From IMG/VR virus record IMGVR_UViG_3300025617_000052, positions 1-38,658 of that record: 38,658 nucleotides of DNA; one strand, 5' to 3'. Source of the stretch: a virus. The position numbers and the translations under genes were made by a program. Positions 25,519 to 32,501 of this stretch are shown piece by piece (position 1 is the stretch's first letter; each line of letters begins with the position of its first letter). The notes under the pieces were generated by a model. That model had not been told where the DNA came from. It saw only the letters and a list, made by a program, of their open reading frames with translations, and made no database searches.

Positions 25519-27291
25519 ATGATTAAAATTAAAGACCTCACAGTTAAAAACTTTATGAGTGTGGGTAATCAGACCCAGGCTGTTGACTTTAACCAGCAAC
25601 AGCTAACATTAGTGCTTGGCGAAAACTTAGATCAAGGCGGAGACGATAGCGGAAGTCGTAACGGTACTGGTAAGACTACTATTATTAACGCACTGTCCTA
25701 TGCATTGTACGGTACAGCACTTACAAATATTAAACGCAATAATCTTATCAATAAGACCAACGGCAAAGGTATGTTAGTTACTCTGCATTTTGAAAAGGAC
25801 GGACAAGACTATAGGATTGAACGAGGACGTTCTCCTAATGTTTTAAAGTTTTTTATTAATGATCATGAACAAGAACTAACAGACGAGTCACAGGGAGACA
25901 GTCGCAAAACGCAAGAAGACATTAATGACCTGTTAGGTATGAGTCATGATATGTTTAAACACGTTGTTGCACTAAACACCTATACTGAACCGTTCCTTAG
26001 TATGCGTGTTAATGATCAACGACAGATTATTGAGCAGTTGTTGGGTATTACAATTCTGTCCGAAAAGGCAGACAGTCTTAAAGATCAAGTTCGACAGACT
26101 AAAGAAGCAATTACAGAAGAAACTGCAAAAATTAATGCTATCCAAAGTGCTAATGAAAAAATACAAAGTACTATTGAAAACTTAGAACGCACACAACGTG
26201 CATGGCAATCTAAAAAGCGAACAGATGAAGAAAATCTAGTAAATGCAATTGACGAATTAGAAAAATTAGACATTGATGCAGAACTAGAAGCACACGAACA
26301 ACTAGCTAACTGGACTGAATTAAACAATGCAATTGTGGCTCTTAATAAAGAAAAAAGCACACTAGAGAGTGCATTACTACGTGCCACTAAATCTGTTGAA
26401 AAAGCTGAAAAAGACATCGCAAATTTGGAAGACGCTACATGTTATACATGTGGACAAGAACTGCATGCTGATAAAAAAGCAGAAATTGAGTCAAGAAAAA
26501 CAAAAGAGTTAAACGATGCAATAGCTTATCAGACAGAAGTTGCAGATAAATTAGAAGAAGTACTAAAAGGTCTATCTGACATTGGTAATATCAACGGACG
26601 TCCTAACACTTTTTACGAAACTGCAAAAGAAGCATATGAGCACAGAAACAATGTAGACAACTTAAAGCAGGCACTAGCAAGCAAACAGCAAGAAGAAGAT
26701 CCATATCAAACACAGATCGACGATCTTACTAATACTGCTATCCAAGAAATTGACTGGACTCCTGTAAACGAACTTACAACTTACAAAGAACACCAAGAAT
26801 TTCTGCTTAAATTGTTAACTAATAAAGATAGTTTTATTCGTAAAAAGATTATTGATCAAAATTTAATGTATTTGAACAATCGACTAACTTATTATCTTGA
26901 TCGTTTGGGTTTGCCGCATCAAGTTGTGTTCCAAAATGATCTAAATGTAGAAATTACACAACTAGGACAAGATTTAGACTTTGATAACTTATCGCGAGGC
27001 GAGCGTAATAGACTTATACTAGGTATGAGCTTTGCATTCCGTGATGTTTGGGAAAGTCTATATCAAAATATCAACTTGTTGTTTATTGACGAGTTAATTG
27101 ATAGCGGTATGGACACTGCCGGAGTTGAGAACTCTCTAAGTGTTCTTAAGAAAATGGGTAGAGAACGTGATAAAAATGTATTCCTAATTTCGCACAAAGA
27201 CGAACTAGTAGGAAGAGTCAATCACGTGATGAAAGTTGTTAAAGAAAACGGCTTTACAAGCTATGCAAACGATATTGATATTGTAGAATGA
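25519..27291 (+). CDS. gp46: Recombination endonuclease subunit gp46 (Rad50/SbcC-like)
   Basis: The protein has 590 residues (T4 gp46 has 560). This ATPase controls the gp47 nuclease. Motifs: Walker A SRNGTGKTTI with Lys52; a Q-loop-like VALNTYTEPFLSM; a long coiled coil interrupted by the zinc hook CYTCG (Cys308, Cys311); the ABC signature NLSRGERNRL near residue 491; and Walker B LLFIDELID near 520, followed by a LISHKDE switch. All parts expected of a Rad50-type SMC protein are present. It starts on the base after the gp47 stop and its stop overlaps the next gene by 4 bases (ATGA). Confidence 0.94.
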   Translation: MIKIKDLTVKNFMSVGNQTQAVDFNQQQLTLVLGENLDQGGDDSGSRNGTGKTTIINALSYALYGTALTNIKRNNLINKTNGKGMLVTLHFEKDGQDYRIERGRSPNVLKFFINDHEQELTDESQGDSRKTQEDINDLLGMSHDMFKHVVALNTYTEPFLSMRVNDQRQIIEQLLGITILSEKADSLKDQVRQTKEAITEETAKINAIQSANEKIQSTIENLERTQRAWQSKKRTDEENLVNAIDELEKLDIDAELEAHEQLANWTELNNAIVALNKEKSTLESALLRATKSVEKAEKDIANLEDATCYTCGQELHADKKAEIESRKTKELNDAIAYQTEVADKLEEVLKGLSDIGNINGRPNTFYETAKEAYEHRNNVDNLKQALASKQQEEDPYQTQIDDLTNTAIQEIDWTPVNELTTYKEHQEFLLKLLTNKDSFIRKKIIDQNLMYLNNRLTYYLDRLGLPHQVVFQNDLNVEITQLGQDLDFDNLSRGERNRLILGMSFAFRDVWESLYQNINLLFIDELIDSGMDTAGVENSLSVLKKMGRERDKNVFLISHKDELVGRVNHVMKVVKENGFTSYANDIDIVE

Positions 27292-27503
27292 TTGAAGACG
27301 ATACTCACGACGAATTAGTCAAAGCATTTATAGAATATTCTAAGGCAAACGAAATCTGGGAAAGAAATCGCAGCCACCGTACTTACTTTACAGCAAATAG
27401 GTGGCTGCGAGAAATTCGCAGATTAGCAAAGGCACGACAACTAACAAATAAAGAATATTTTAAAGAACACGTACAGGATCAGAAAAGAAAAGGCAACTCA
27501 TAG
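27288..27503 (+). CDS. Small basic protein downstream of gp46, function unknown
   Basis: The protein has 71 residues and is charged and helical in look, with no domain I can name. A segment rich in Arg and aromatic residues (RNRSHRTYFTANRWLREIRR) could bind nucleic acid, but that is a guess. The ATGA overlap with gp46 supports coupled translation and a real gene. Small proteins in this slot occur in other marine T4-like phages as far as I recall, without an assigned role. Confidence 0.65.
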   Translation: MIEDDTHDELVKAFIEYSKANEIWERNRSHRTYFTANRWLREIRRLAKARQLTNKEYFKEHVQDQKRKGNS

Positions 27504-27521
27504 GCATCGGTAAGTACACAC

Positions 27522-27971
27522 ATGGAGTGGACTTATCAAGGCAAAGTAATAGAAACAATACCAGACGAATATGAAGGCTTTGTTTATCTCATTACCAATC
27601 TAACTACTGGGCAAAAATATATAGGCAAAAAACTTGCAAAATTTAAAACTACCAAACCTCCACTCAAAGGCAAGAAAAATAAACGCAGAGGCAGCAAAGA
27701 AAGCGATTGGAAAACCTATTGGGGTTCATCCGATAGACTAAACGCCGACGTTGCGGCACTAGGCCCAGAAAACTTCACAAGAGAAATCCTATACCTATGT
27801 AAAGGCAGGGGCGAAATGTCCTATATCGAGGCAAGAGAGCAATTTGACCGCCGTGTATTAGAGAGCGACGAGTATTACAATGGAATTATTAATGTTAGAG
27901 TTGGCGGTTCCGATAAATTGCGACAGGCATTGCTAGAACATAGCATCAAGGCAAAACAATCCAACACATAA
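27522..27971 (+). CDS. GIY-YIG-like endonuclease
   Basis: The protein has 149 residues. The N-terminus carries a recognisable variant of the GIY-YIG motif: GFVYLI (residues 19-24) and KYIGKK (32-37), followed by a Lys-rich loop and DWKTYWGSS (about 66-74), a block shared with T4 Seg-type nucleases. A later Glu in YIEAREQF may be the metal ligand, and NGIINVRVGG resembles the end of the fold. The C-terminus has no obvious second DNA-binding domain, so it may be a stand-alone nicking enzyme or a degenerate homing nuclease. It is followed by a long non-coding, hairpin-rich stretch. No intron is evident around it. Confidence 0.68.
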   Translation: MEWTYQGKVIETIPDEYEGFVYLITNLTTGQKYIGKKLAKFKTTKPPLKGKKNKRRGSKESDWKTYWGSSDRLNADVAALGPENFTREILYLCKGRGEMSYIEAREQFDRRVLESDEYYNGIINVRVGGSDKLRQALLEHSIKAKQSNT

Positions 27972-28096
27972 GGTTGGCGGGCCAGTTTAGAAATACCGCT
28001 GTGGAAAAAGCTGCCGTATAGGAGCACACGTAACATGCTGAGCGGCATCCGGTAGTAGGATGTTTGATTGGCATAGATGGAATGTTGGCTGTCGAA

Positions 28097-28169
28097 AAAC
28101 TGCACATTACACATAAAAACTCTTTAGCACAGGAACGAAGCGAGAGGTAATGTATTATAAACTGCACAT
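28097..28169. repeat. Direct repeat of AAACTGCACAT
   Basis: The 11-base word AAACTGCACAT occurs at 28097-28107 and again at 28159-28169, each followed by an A-rich ACATAAA-like stretch. It lies inside the non-coding region and may reflect duplication within a structured RNA or a protein-binding site. Confidence 0.45.
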
Positions 28170-28358
28170 AAACTTGCTTTATGTACATTTTATGTTACAT
28201 ATGTCGACGTAGGTTGGGAAAGGTCAGAGCCCATTGTGTAGCAGAAAACACCTACTTCCAAGTCTCGGCTGGTGGCGAACTCACATGAAGCACATTTTCG
28301 AGTTTGATGGAACCGTAACAGGTTCCGTCTGACTGAAACAATCTACATGAAACTTAAA

Positions 28359-28380
28359 CATTATGACTTACGTCATAATG
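28359..28380. repeat. Perfect 9-bp inverted repeat, 4-base loop
   Basis: CATTATGAC and GTCATAATG flank the loop TTAC. No T-run follows on either strand, so it is not a standard intrinsic terminator. It could be an RNA hairpin or a dimeric protein-binding site. Confidence 0.7.
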
Positions 28381-28419
28381 CGTTTCATATATAAATCATT
28401 TATATCACGCATAATTAAA

Positions 28420-28474
28420 TACGAAGTAAGTAGTTTGAGCGATAGCGATAACTAATATCTACGAAGTAGATATT
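28420..28474. repeat. TACGAAGTA repeated 40 bases apart, second copy in a hairpin
   Basis: TACGAAGTA is present at 28420-28428 and at 28460-28468. The second copy is the tip of a perfect stem AATATCTAC/GTAGATATT with loop GAA. Between the copies is a tandem GCGATA GCGATA (28439-28450). They lie just upstream of the late-type element for the next gene and could be regulatory. Confidence 0.5.
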
Positions 28475-28485
28475 TAAATAAGTGA

Positions 28486-28493
28486 GATAAATA
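28486..28493 (+). promoter_or_regulatory. T4 late-type promoter element for the 28525 gene
   Basis: GATAAATA fits NATAAATA. A start about 6 bases on, near 28499, leaves a 26-base leader with the ribosome site AAGGAAA before the ATG at 28525. This points to late expression of that gene, in line with a virion role. Confidence 0.55.
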
Positions 28494-28524
28494 ACTTTAA
28501 CTAGTTGACAAAGGAAAAATTCTA

Positions 28525-29124
28525 ATGAAAGTTTACGAAATTCTCAGTGAAAGCGATATTGATAACATCGACGAAGCACCTGCTGGATTTATTGGACAAA
28601 CTGCACGTAAACTAGGTGCAAAAGCTCTTAATAAAATTGGCATGAAAGGTACTGCTGCTAATATGGCAACAAAAGCTAATGTTGGCGATGAAGCAAATCG
28701 TATTAGACAAGAATTAGATCAATACATGGCAGGCTCAGGAATCAAGAAAGGTCAACTAGAAGTAAATGACTTCCTTGCTTTCCTAGCTAATGCAGGATTT
28801 GATAAGAAAACATCAATGAACGCTATTCGTAAATATCACAAAAAGAATAAAGCTGATCCAATTCAAACAACACTAGTTGCTAGTATTGAAGAAAGTGTAA
28901 TTTCTGAAGCAATTCCAAACCAAACAATTGACAAAGTAATTATGGATCTTGTTAAATTAGGATTTAAAAAGCAAGCAGGTGGCAAACAAGCTCGCAGTAA
29001 GTATGCAATTACACAACCTGGTGCTAAAAAATCTACTGCTAAAGCCGGTGCAAAATCAGTATCTGATGCTGAAAAACAAGCTATAGATCTTCTTAAAAAA
29101 GCCGGATATAATGTTACTAGATGA
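28525..29124 (+). CDS. Putative internal head protein, possible gp21 substrate
   Basis: The protein has 199 residues, Lys- and Ala-rich and basic, with no named domain. It begins MKVYEILSES, where Leu7-Ser8-Glu9 then Ser10 fits the (L/I)-x-E cleavage rule of T4 prohead protease gp21. The same LSES word is found near residue 39 of the gp23 start in this window. A second match, VISEA, lies near residue 127-131. Short basic proteins with cleaved leaders are packed in T4 heads (internal proteins), so a head role is plausible but inferred. The C-terminal part (GGKQARSKYAI, Ala/Lys-rich linker) could bind DNA. It has a late-type element and AAGGAAA. Its stop lies directly next to the convergent gp51-like stop. 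Confidence 0.75.
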   Translation: MKVYEILSESDIDNIDEAPAGFIGQTARKLGAKALNKIGMKGTAANMATKANVGDEANRIRQELDQYMAGSGIKKGQLEVNDFLAFLANAGFDKKTSMNAIRKYHKKNKADPIQTTLVASIEESVISEAIPNQTIDKVIMDLVKLGFKKQAGGKQARSKYAITQPGAKKSTAKAGAKSVSDAEKQAIDLLKKAGYNVTR

Positions 29125-29355
29125 TTAGAAAAACGGCAAATTAGTATCTTTTGTCGTTTTTAAGTTTTCTTCTATTAATTTTGTTAAAATTTCTCTATCT
29201 TCAAAACCTAGTGCATATGCTTCGTCGAGAGTCATTCCGCCTCTCATAAACCATGAAAGTTTAAATGTATCGTGTTTTATCTGTTTTACATCTGTGTCAA
29301 GGATCTTAACTTCTTCTAAGATTTCGTCAATAGAGAGCGTTAAGATCCTGAGCCG
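29125..29355 (-). CDS. gp51-like -1 frame extension of gp26
   Basis: A 76-codon open frame continues after gp26 in the -1 frame and ends at 29125. The conserved-looking part reads KLSWFMRGGMTLDEAYALG then EDREILTKLIEENLKTT, like the small gp51/tail-assembly-chaperone segments of T4-like marine phages. It has no ATG, GTG or TTG before the Met inside WFMRGG, near codon 40, so it has no credible start of its own. It is open back to the slippery run AAATTTTTTC in the last codons of gp26, so expression as a gp26 fusion of about 357 residues is the simplest reading. It lies opposite the tape measure gene, where phages usually place frameshifted tail chaperones. The name gp51 is inferred; T4 gp51 itself is larger (about 249 residues). 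Confidence 0.65.
   Translation of the reverse strand, partial: RLRILTLSIDEILEEVKILDTDVKQIKHDTFKLSWFMRGGMTLDEAYALGFEDREILTKLIEENLKTTKDTNLPFF
29129..29161. terminator. Bidirectional intrinsic terminator between convergent genes
   Basis: The arms AAAAACGGCAAA (29129-29140) and TTTGTCGTTTTT (29150-29161) form a 12-bp stem with one G-T wobble and a 9-base loop. On the plus strand the stem ends in a T-rich run, and on the minus strand it ends in TTTTTCTAAT. It sits between the convergent stops of the 28525 gene and the gp51-like frame, inside the end of the latter. Confidence 0.65.
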
Positions 29356-30197
29356 AAAAAATTTGCACTGTCAAACGATAACGGAACATCAAATGTTTCT
29401 GGTGCACCGTTTTCGATGTCCTCTGGAGTAGAATTAATTGTTAGAGGTTTTGCTACAAACTTCTTACGTTGTTCATCGATATGATCAGTTAACGCTCTAA
29501 ACAAATCTTTGTCTGCATTATTAACAAACTCGTCAATATGTTTTTTGTTAGTAACAACTTCTTCATCAATTTCGATAGACTCAATTGATTTTTCTAAGTT
29601 AGAAACTGTAATTTCAGTTAGTTTTCTAAAACTTTCTTGGAATACACGAACTTTTTCACCATCTGAAATTTTTTCATCGTTTAACACTCTAAAAATACGT
29701 TGTTCTTCAAATGTTTTAATAGCAGTATCAGTAAACTCTTTGTAAGAAATAGGTCTTAAATGAATAATCATTCCATTAACTTCAACAGTTGATATAAACT
29801 CTTGACCAATAAATCCATCTAAAATCTGACGTAGATCAAGAGCAAATGATTGTTCAGTACCGGTAACTGGAGTTTTAGATGCAAAGTCCATTTTTTCGCC
29901 ATAGCTTGCAATCCTCATTGCAACTAAAATTGTATCTAAATCAATAATAGGAAGTTTCCAAGCGTCTTTAATATTAGGCATACAGCTTTGAATAATATCA
30001 ACGGTAGACTGGCCATTTAACAACGCATCTGGTGTTTTAATCATAATCTCGTCTTTGGCTGTCATAGAAAAAACTGGTAACTCACCGTTTTCAGGCATTT
30101 CGATTGAACCTTCAGGCCAAAATTTACCTCCTGAAGGTAATTTGATATAGATTTTAGGCTGTCTAAAAAATTTCTTAAGTGGATTATTATCCGACAT
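29340..30197 (-). CDS. gp26: Baseplate hub assembly protein gp26 (T4_baseplate family)
   Basis: The protein has 285 residues (T4 gp26 has 208). Family features: an N-terminal YIKLPSGGKFWPEGSIEMP, a MTAKDEIMIKTPDALLNGQS block, VAMRIASYGEKMDF, and a C-terminal acidic helical region. This is the T4 gp26 family needed for hub assembly around the tape measure. The start at 30197 has AGGAGC at good spacing and a TATAAATA element further upstream. It is transcribed against its neighbours, an isolated leftward gene. The last codons contain AAATTTTTTC, which reads as two overlapping in-frame slippery heptamers, so a fraction of ribosomes may continue into the gp51-like frame. Confidence 0.85.
   Translation of the reverse strand: MSDNNPLKKFFRQPKIYIKLPSGGKFWPEGSIEMPENGELPVFSMTAKDEIMIKTPDALLNGQSTVDIIQSCMPNIKDAWKLPIIDLDTILVAMRIASYGEKMDFASKTPVTGTEQSFALDLRQILDGFIGQEFISTVEVNGMIIHLRPISYKEFTDTAIKTFEEQRIFRVLNDEKISDGEKVRVFQESFRKLTEITVSNLEKSIESIEIDEEVVTNKKHIDEFVNNADKDLFRALTDHIDEQRKKFVAKPLTINSTPEDIENGAPETFDVPLSFDSANFFGSGS
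29355..29364 (-). promoter_or_regulatory. Candidate -1 frameshift slippery site in gp26
   Basis: Leftward the bases are A AAT TTT TTC in the gp26 frame. Both A AAT TTT and T TTT TTC fit the X XXY YYZ rule for -1 slippage. The gp26 stop follows four codons later, and the -1 frame stays open for 76 codons. Confidence 0.65.
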
Positions 30198-30209
30198 GTT
30201 TATGCTCCT

Positions 30210-30217
30210 GATAAATA
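30210..30217 (+). promoter_or_regulatory. T4 late-type promoter element for the tape measure operon
   Basis: GATAAATA fits NATAAATA and would start a rightward transcript near 30223, about 54 bases before the GTG of the tape measure gene. It faces the leftward gp26 element at 30242-30249. Confidence 0.45.
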
Positions 30218-30241
30218 CATTACGTAAATATGTATCAATTG

Positions 30242-30249
30242 TATTTATA
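30242..30249 (-). promoter_or_regulatory. Consensus T4 late promoter element for gp26
   Basis: Read leftward this is TATAAATA, an exact match to the T4 late consensus. A start near 30236 gives a 39-base leader containing AGGAGC before the gp26 ATG. Confidence 0.65.
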
Positions 30250-30276
30250 TACGTATATAACTAGGAATTTAGAATA

Positions 30277-32496
30277 GTGGCTGAAGAAATCGAAATCAAG
30301 AACGTCGGCGGTAAAGGAGTTGCAAGTGAAGCAACTCTTAAGAGATTGCAAGAAGCAATGACTGCTATGGCACGACAGATGGGTGCTTCTAATGATCAAA
30401 ATTCTAAAGCATTTGATGCATATAAAAAATCACTTACTCTTGCAACAGATAAGCAAAGAAAAAATACCGAAGCTGTTGACGAAAATACCGAAGCTGTAGA
30501 ATCTAATACAAGCGCACTTGGTAGTATTGCTGGCGCCTTAGGCGGCGCACTTATGTCTGGTATTACTAGTGTTGCTGGTAGTATGTTTGGACTTGGAAAA
30601 GAACTATTAGTTGGCGGAGACAAACTATCTGATTTTACTCGACATGTTCCGTTAGTTGGAGGAGTTCTTACAGGTGTTGTAGGTTATTTTGAAGAGTTAA
30701 CTGACACCTTCCAAGGACTGAGCAGTCAAGGTGCATCATTTAATAATAGTATAATTGAAATGAGAACATCTGCTTTAGAAGCAGGTTTAAACTTTACTAG
30801 ATATACTGAACTAATATCTCAGAACAGTGATCGTTTAACTTTCTTTGGCGGAACAGTTACACAAGGTGCTCAACAACTAGGAAGATTTAGTAAAGAGTTT
30901 AGAACAAGCGGTGTTGGTCGTAACTTAGCCGCGATGGGCTTTACTGTTGAAGAACTAAATGAAGGCTTGTTAGATTTTGCTCAATTAGAAGCTCGAGTTA
31001 CTGGACAAAGAATTAGAGACGAACAGCAATTAATAGACGGCACAGCTAGTTATTTAAAAGAGCTTGATCAATTAGCAAAACTTACAGGTACAAGTCGTAG
31101 ACAACAAGCAGACCTAATGGCACAACAAGCGGCAGAAGCAAATGTTGCTGCAAGAATGGCTAATATGTCTGACGAAGAACGAATTAGATTTCAAGGCAAT
31201 TTAAATGCTGTTTCAACTTTGCTTCCAGGGTTCAGCAATGCATTTAAAGATTTAACTGACGGGATTCCACAAACTGAACTAGGCGAAAGATTATATTCCA
31301 TGGTTCCTGAGTTTGCAAGATTAGCTGAAAATGCTGAAAACTTGTCTTTAGAAGAACTAGACGAAGGTTTAAGAAGAGTTGCTCCGCAGCTAACAGAATT
31401 TAGAGATAGTATGGGCGCTGCTGCTGTTACAGCAATAGGTGATCAAGATGCGGGCTTCGCAGCACTATTTGGAGCAATGTATCAGTTTGAAGAGTATATG
31501 GCTAGAGCTTTTGATCCGGAAGCTGCTGCCGAAGAAGCAGCGAAACGAGAACTAATAACAACTGGTTTAACAAACATGTCTACTGAGGTCGAAAGAATCA
31601 GGAGTGATATATTATTAAAGTTCTTTGAAGAAGGTGGTGTTGGTGCAAGAGTACAATCATTTTTAGAAAGTGTTACAGAGGAAGACATTAATGCATTTAG
31701 TACTACCTTAAACACATTTATGGATTCTTTTAATGCAGATCCTGGACAAGCAATTTCAGATTTATACAAAAACATAATGGACTATCTGTTCGGATATGTT
31801 GAAGAAGGCGGTCCTGGAAATATGTACGAGCGTCGAGTTGGCGGAGTGCTTGAACCTATGCTTGAAAGTATCACAAACAGCCTCAAAGAAGGATTTACAT
31901 CACTACTTAACAATCCTGAATTAAGACAAGTGTTAAGTGATTCATTTAGAAGTTTACTAAGAGGTATAAATAATTCTGGCTTTATTGGAGATATGATGGT
32001 CGATGACGATCTATTATTATCAGATAATGAAAGACAGCTAAATTCTCAAATTGAAGCTCTGCAAAATCGAATTAGAGAAGCTGAATTAGATCGCGGCTAT
32101 GCTAGTAGTTATGGTTATGACGCATCAACTTCGGCAGAAGAACTTCAGCGTATGAGAGACGAACTTGCTAATCTTCAAGCACAAATTCCAACAAGACTTG
32201 TTGGTACTTACGGTGCTACTGGTCGACTAACAGAACCTAGAAACACTATTGCACGAATACACGCAGGAGAACGAGTTCTAAATCCTCAAGAAGCAGCTGA
32301 ATATAATAATTCGACTACTAGCAGTGATACAAGTTCAGCAACTACTGCTGTTGCAAGCTCTCAACAACAAGTCTCAGAAAGTATTAATAGGTTAAATACT
32401 ACAATGAGATCAATGGTTACTATGATGCAAGAAAATAACAAACTGACAAAACAAACAGTAAATGCAATTGCTGAATCAGGCAATATGATAGGTTAA
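30277..32496 (+). CDS. Tail tape measure protein (gp29 role)
   Basis: The protein has 739 residues (T4 gp29 has 590). It looks like a tape measure: helical and coiled through most of its length, with a hydrophobic Gly/Ala-rich stretch at about residues 80-115 (GSIAGALGGALMSGITSVAG), a Gln/Ala-rich middle, a coiled coil near 590-640 and a C-terminal NTIARIHAGERVLNPQEAAEYN motif seen at the ends of many tape measure proteins. It sets tail length and travels with the DNA during injection. The start is GTG at 30277, with TAGGA about 10 bases upstream; the sequence from MAEEIEIKNVGGKG is the only well-placed option. Beside it lie gp26 and the gp51-like extension, its likely chaperones, and the portal gene follows 5 bases later. 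Confidence 0.75.
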   Translation: MAEEIEIKNVGGKGVASEATLKRLQEAMTAMARQMGASNDQNSKAFDAYKKSLTLATDKQRKNTEAVDENTEAVESNTSALGSIAGALGGALMSGITSVAGSMFGLGKELLVGGDKLSDFTRHVPLVGGVLTGVVGYFEELTDTFQGLSSQGASFNNSIIEMRTSALEAGLNFTRYTELISQNSDRLTFFGGTVTQGAQQLGRFSKEFRTSGVGRNLAAMGFTVEELNEGLLDFAQLEARVTGQRIRDEQQLIDGTASYLKELDQLAKLTGTSRRQQADLMAQQAAEANVAARMANMSDEERIRFQGNLNAVSTLLPGFSNAFKDLTDGIPQTELGERLYSMVPEFARLAENAENLSLEELDEGLRRVAPQLTEFRDSMGAAAVTAIGDQDAGFAALFGAMYQFEEYMARAFDPEAAAEEAAKRELITTGLTNMSTEVERIRSDILLKFFEEGGVGARVQSFLESVTEEDINAFSTTLNTFMDSFNADPGQAISDLYKNIMDYLFGYVEEGGPGNMYERRVGGVLEPMLESITNSLKEGFTSLLNNPELRQVLSDSFRSLLRGINNSGFIGDMMVDDDLLLSDNERQLNSQIEALQNRIREAELDRGYASSYGYDASTSAEELQRMRDELANLQAQIPTRLVGTYGATGRLTEPRNTIARIHAGERVLNPQEAAEYNNSTTSSDTSSATTAVASSQQQVSESINRLNTTMRSMVTMMQENNKLTKQTVNAIAESGNMIG

Positions 32497-32501
32497 AGAT
32501 A

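Larger units (their letters stand above)
27972..28485 (+). ncRNA. Candidate structured non-coding RNA region
   Basis: About 510 bases without a credible gene on either strand; only short antisense frames of about 80 codons exist. The stretch holds many hairpins. Clear ones are CATCC/GGATG (28046-28062); a 7-bp stem 28276-28282 with 28300-28306; directly abutting it a 9-bp stem 28306-28314 with 28321-28329 (loop GTAACA); a perfect 9-bp stem at 28359-28380; ATATAAA/TTTATAT at 28389-28405; and a perfect 9-bp stem at 28454-28474. The segment 28209-28263 can form a 6-bp helix (GTAGGT with ACCTAC) and possibly a pseudoknot (GGAA with TTCC). It matches no RNA family I can name. The strand is inferred from the flanking genes. 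Confidence 0.4.

Noticed and set aside
28097-28169. CRISPR-like array
   Set aside because: Only two copies of an 11-base word, with no regular repeat-spacer series and no cas genes.
27875-28188. Two minus-strand frames of about 80 codons in the non-coding region
   Set aside because: No ribosome site, Cys/Ser-rich mixed products, partly antisense to the nuclease gene. The hairpin content explains the region better.
28505-28510. TTGACA just before the 28525 gene as a host-type promoter
   Set aside because: A -10 box at the right distance would fall inside the coding sequence, and none is present. The bases belong to the leader and ribosome site.
27972-28524. tRNA or tmRNA genes in the non-coding region
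   Set aside because: No cloverleaf with a GTTCRA arm and paired acceptor ends could be built by eye. A dedicated tRNA scan would settle it.
27522-28524. Group I intron carrying the GIY-YIG gene
   Set aside because: The genes on both sides are complete and not split, and the conserved P7-type core could not be recognised.
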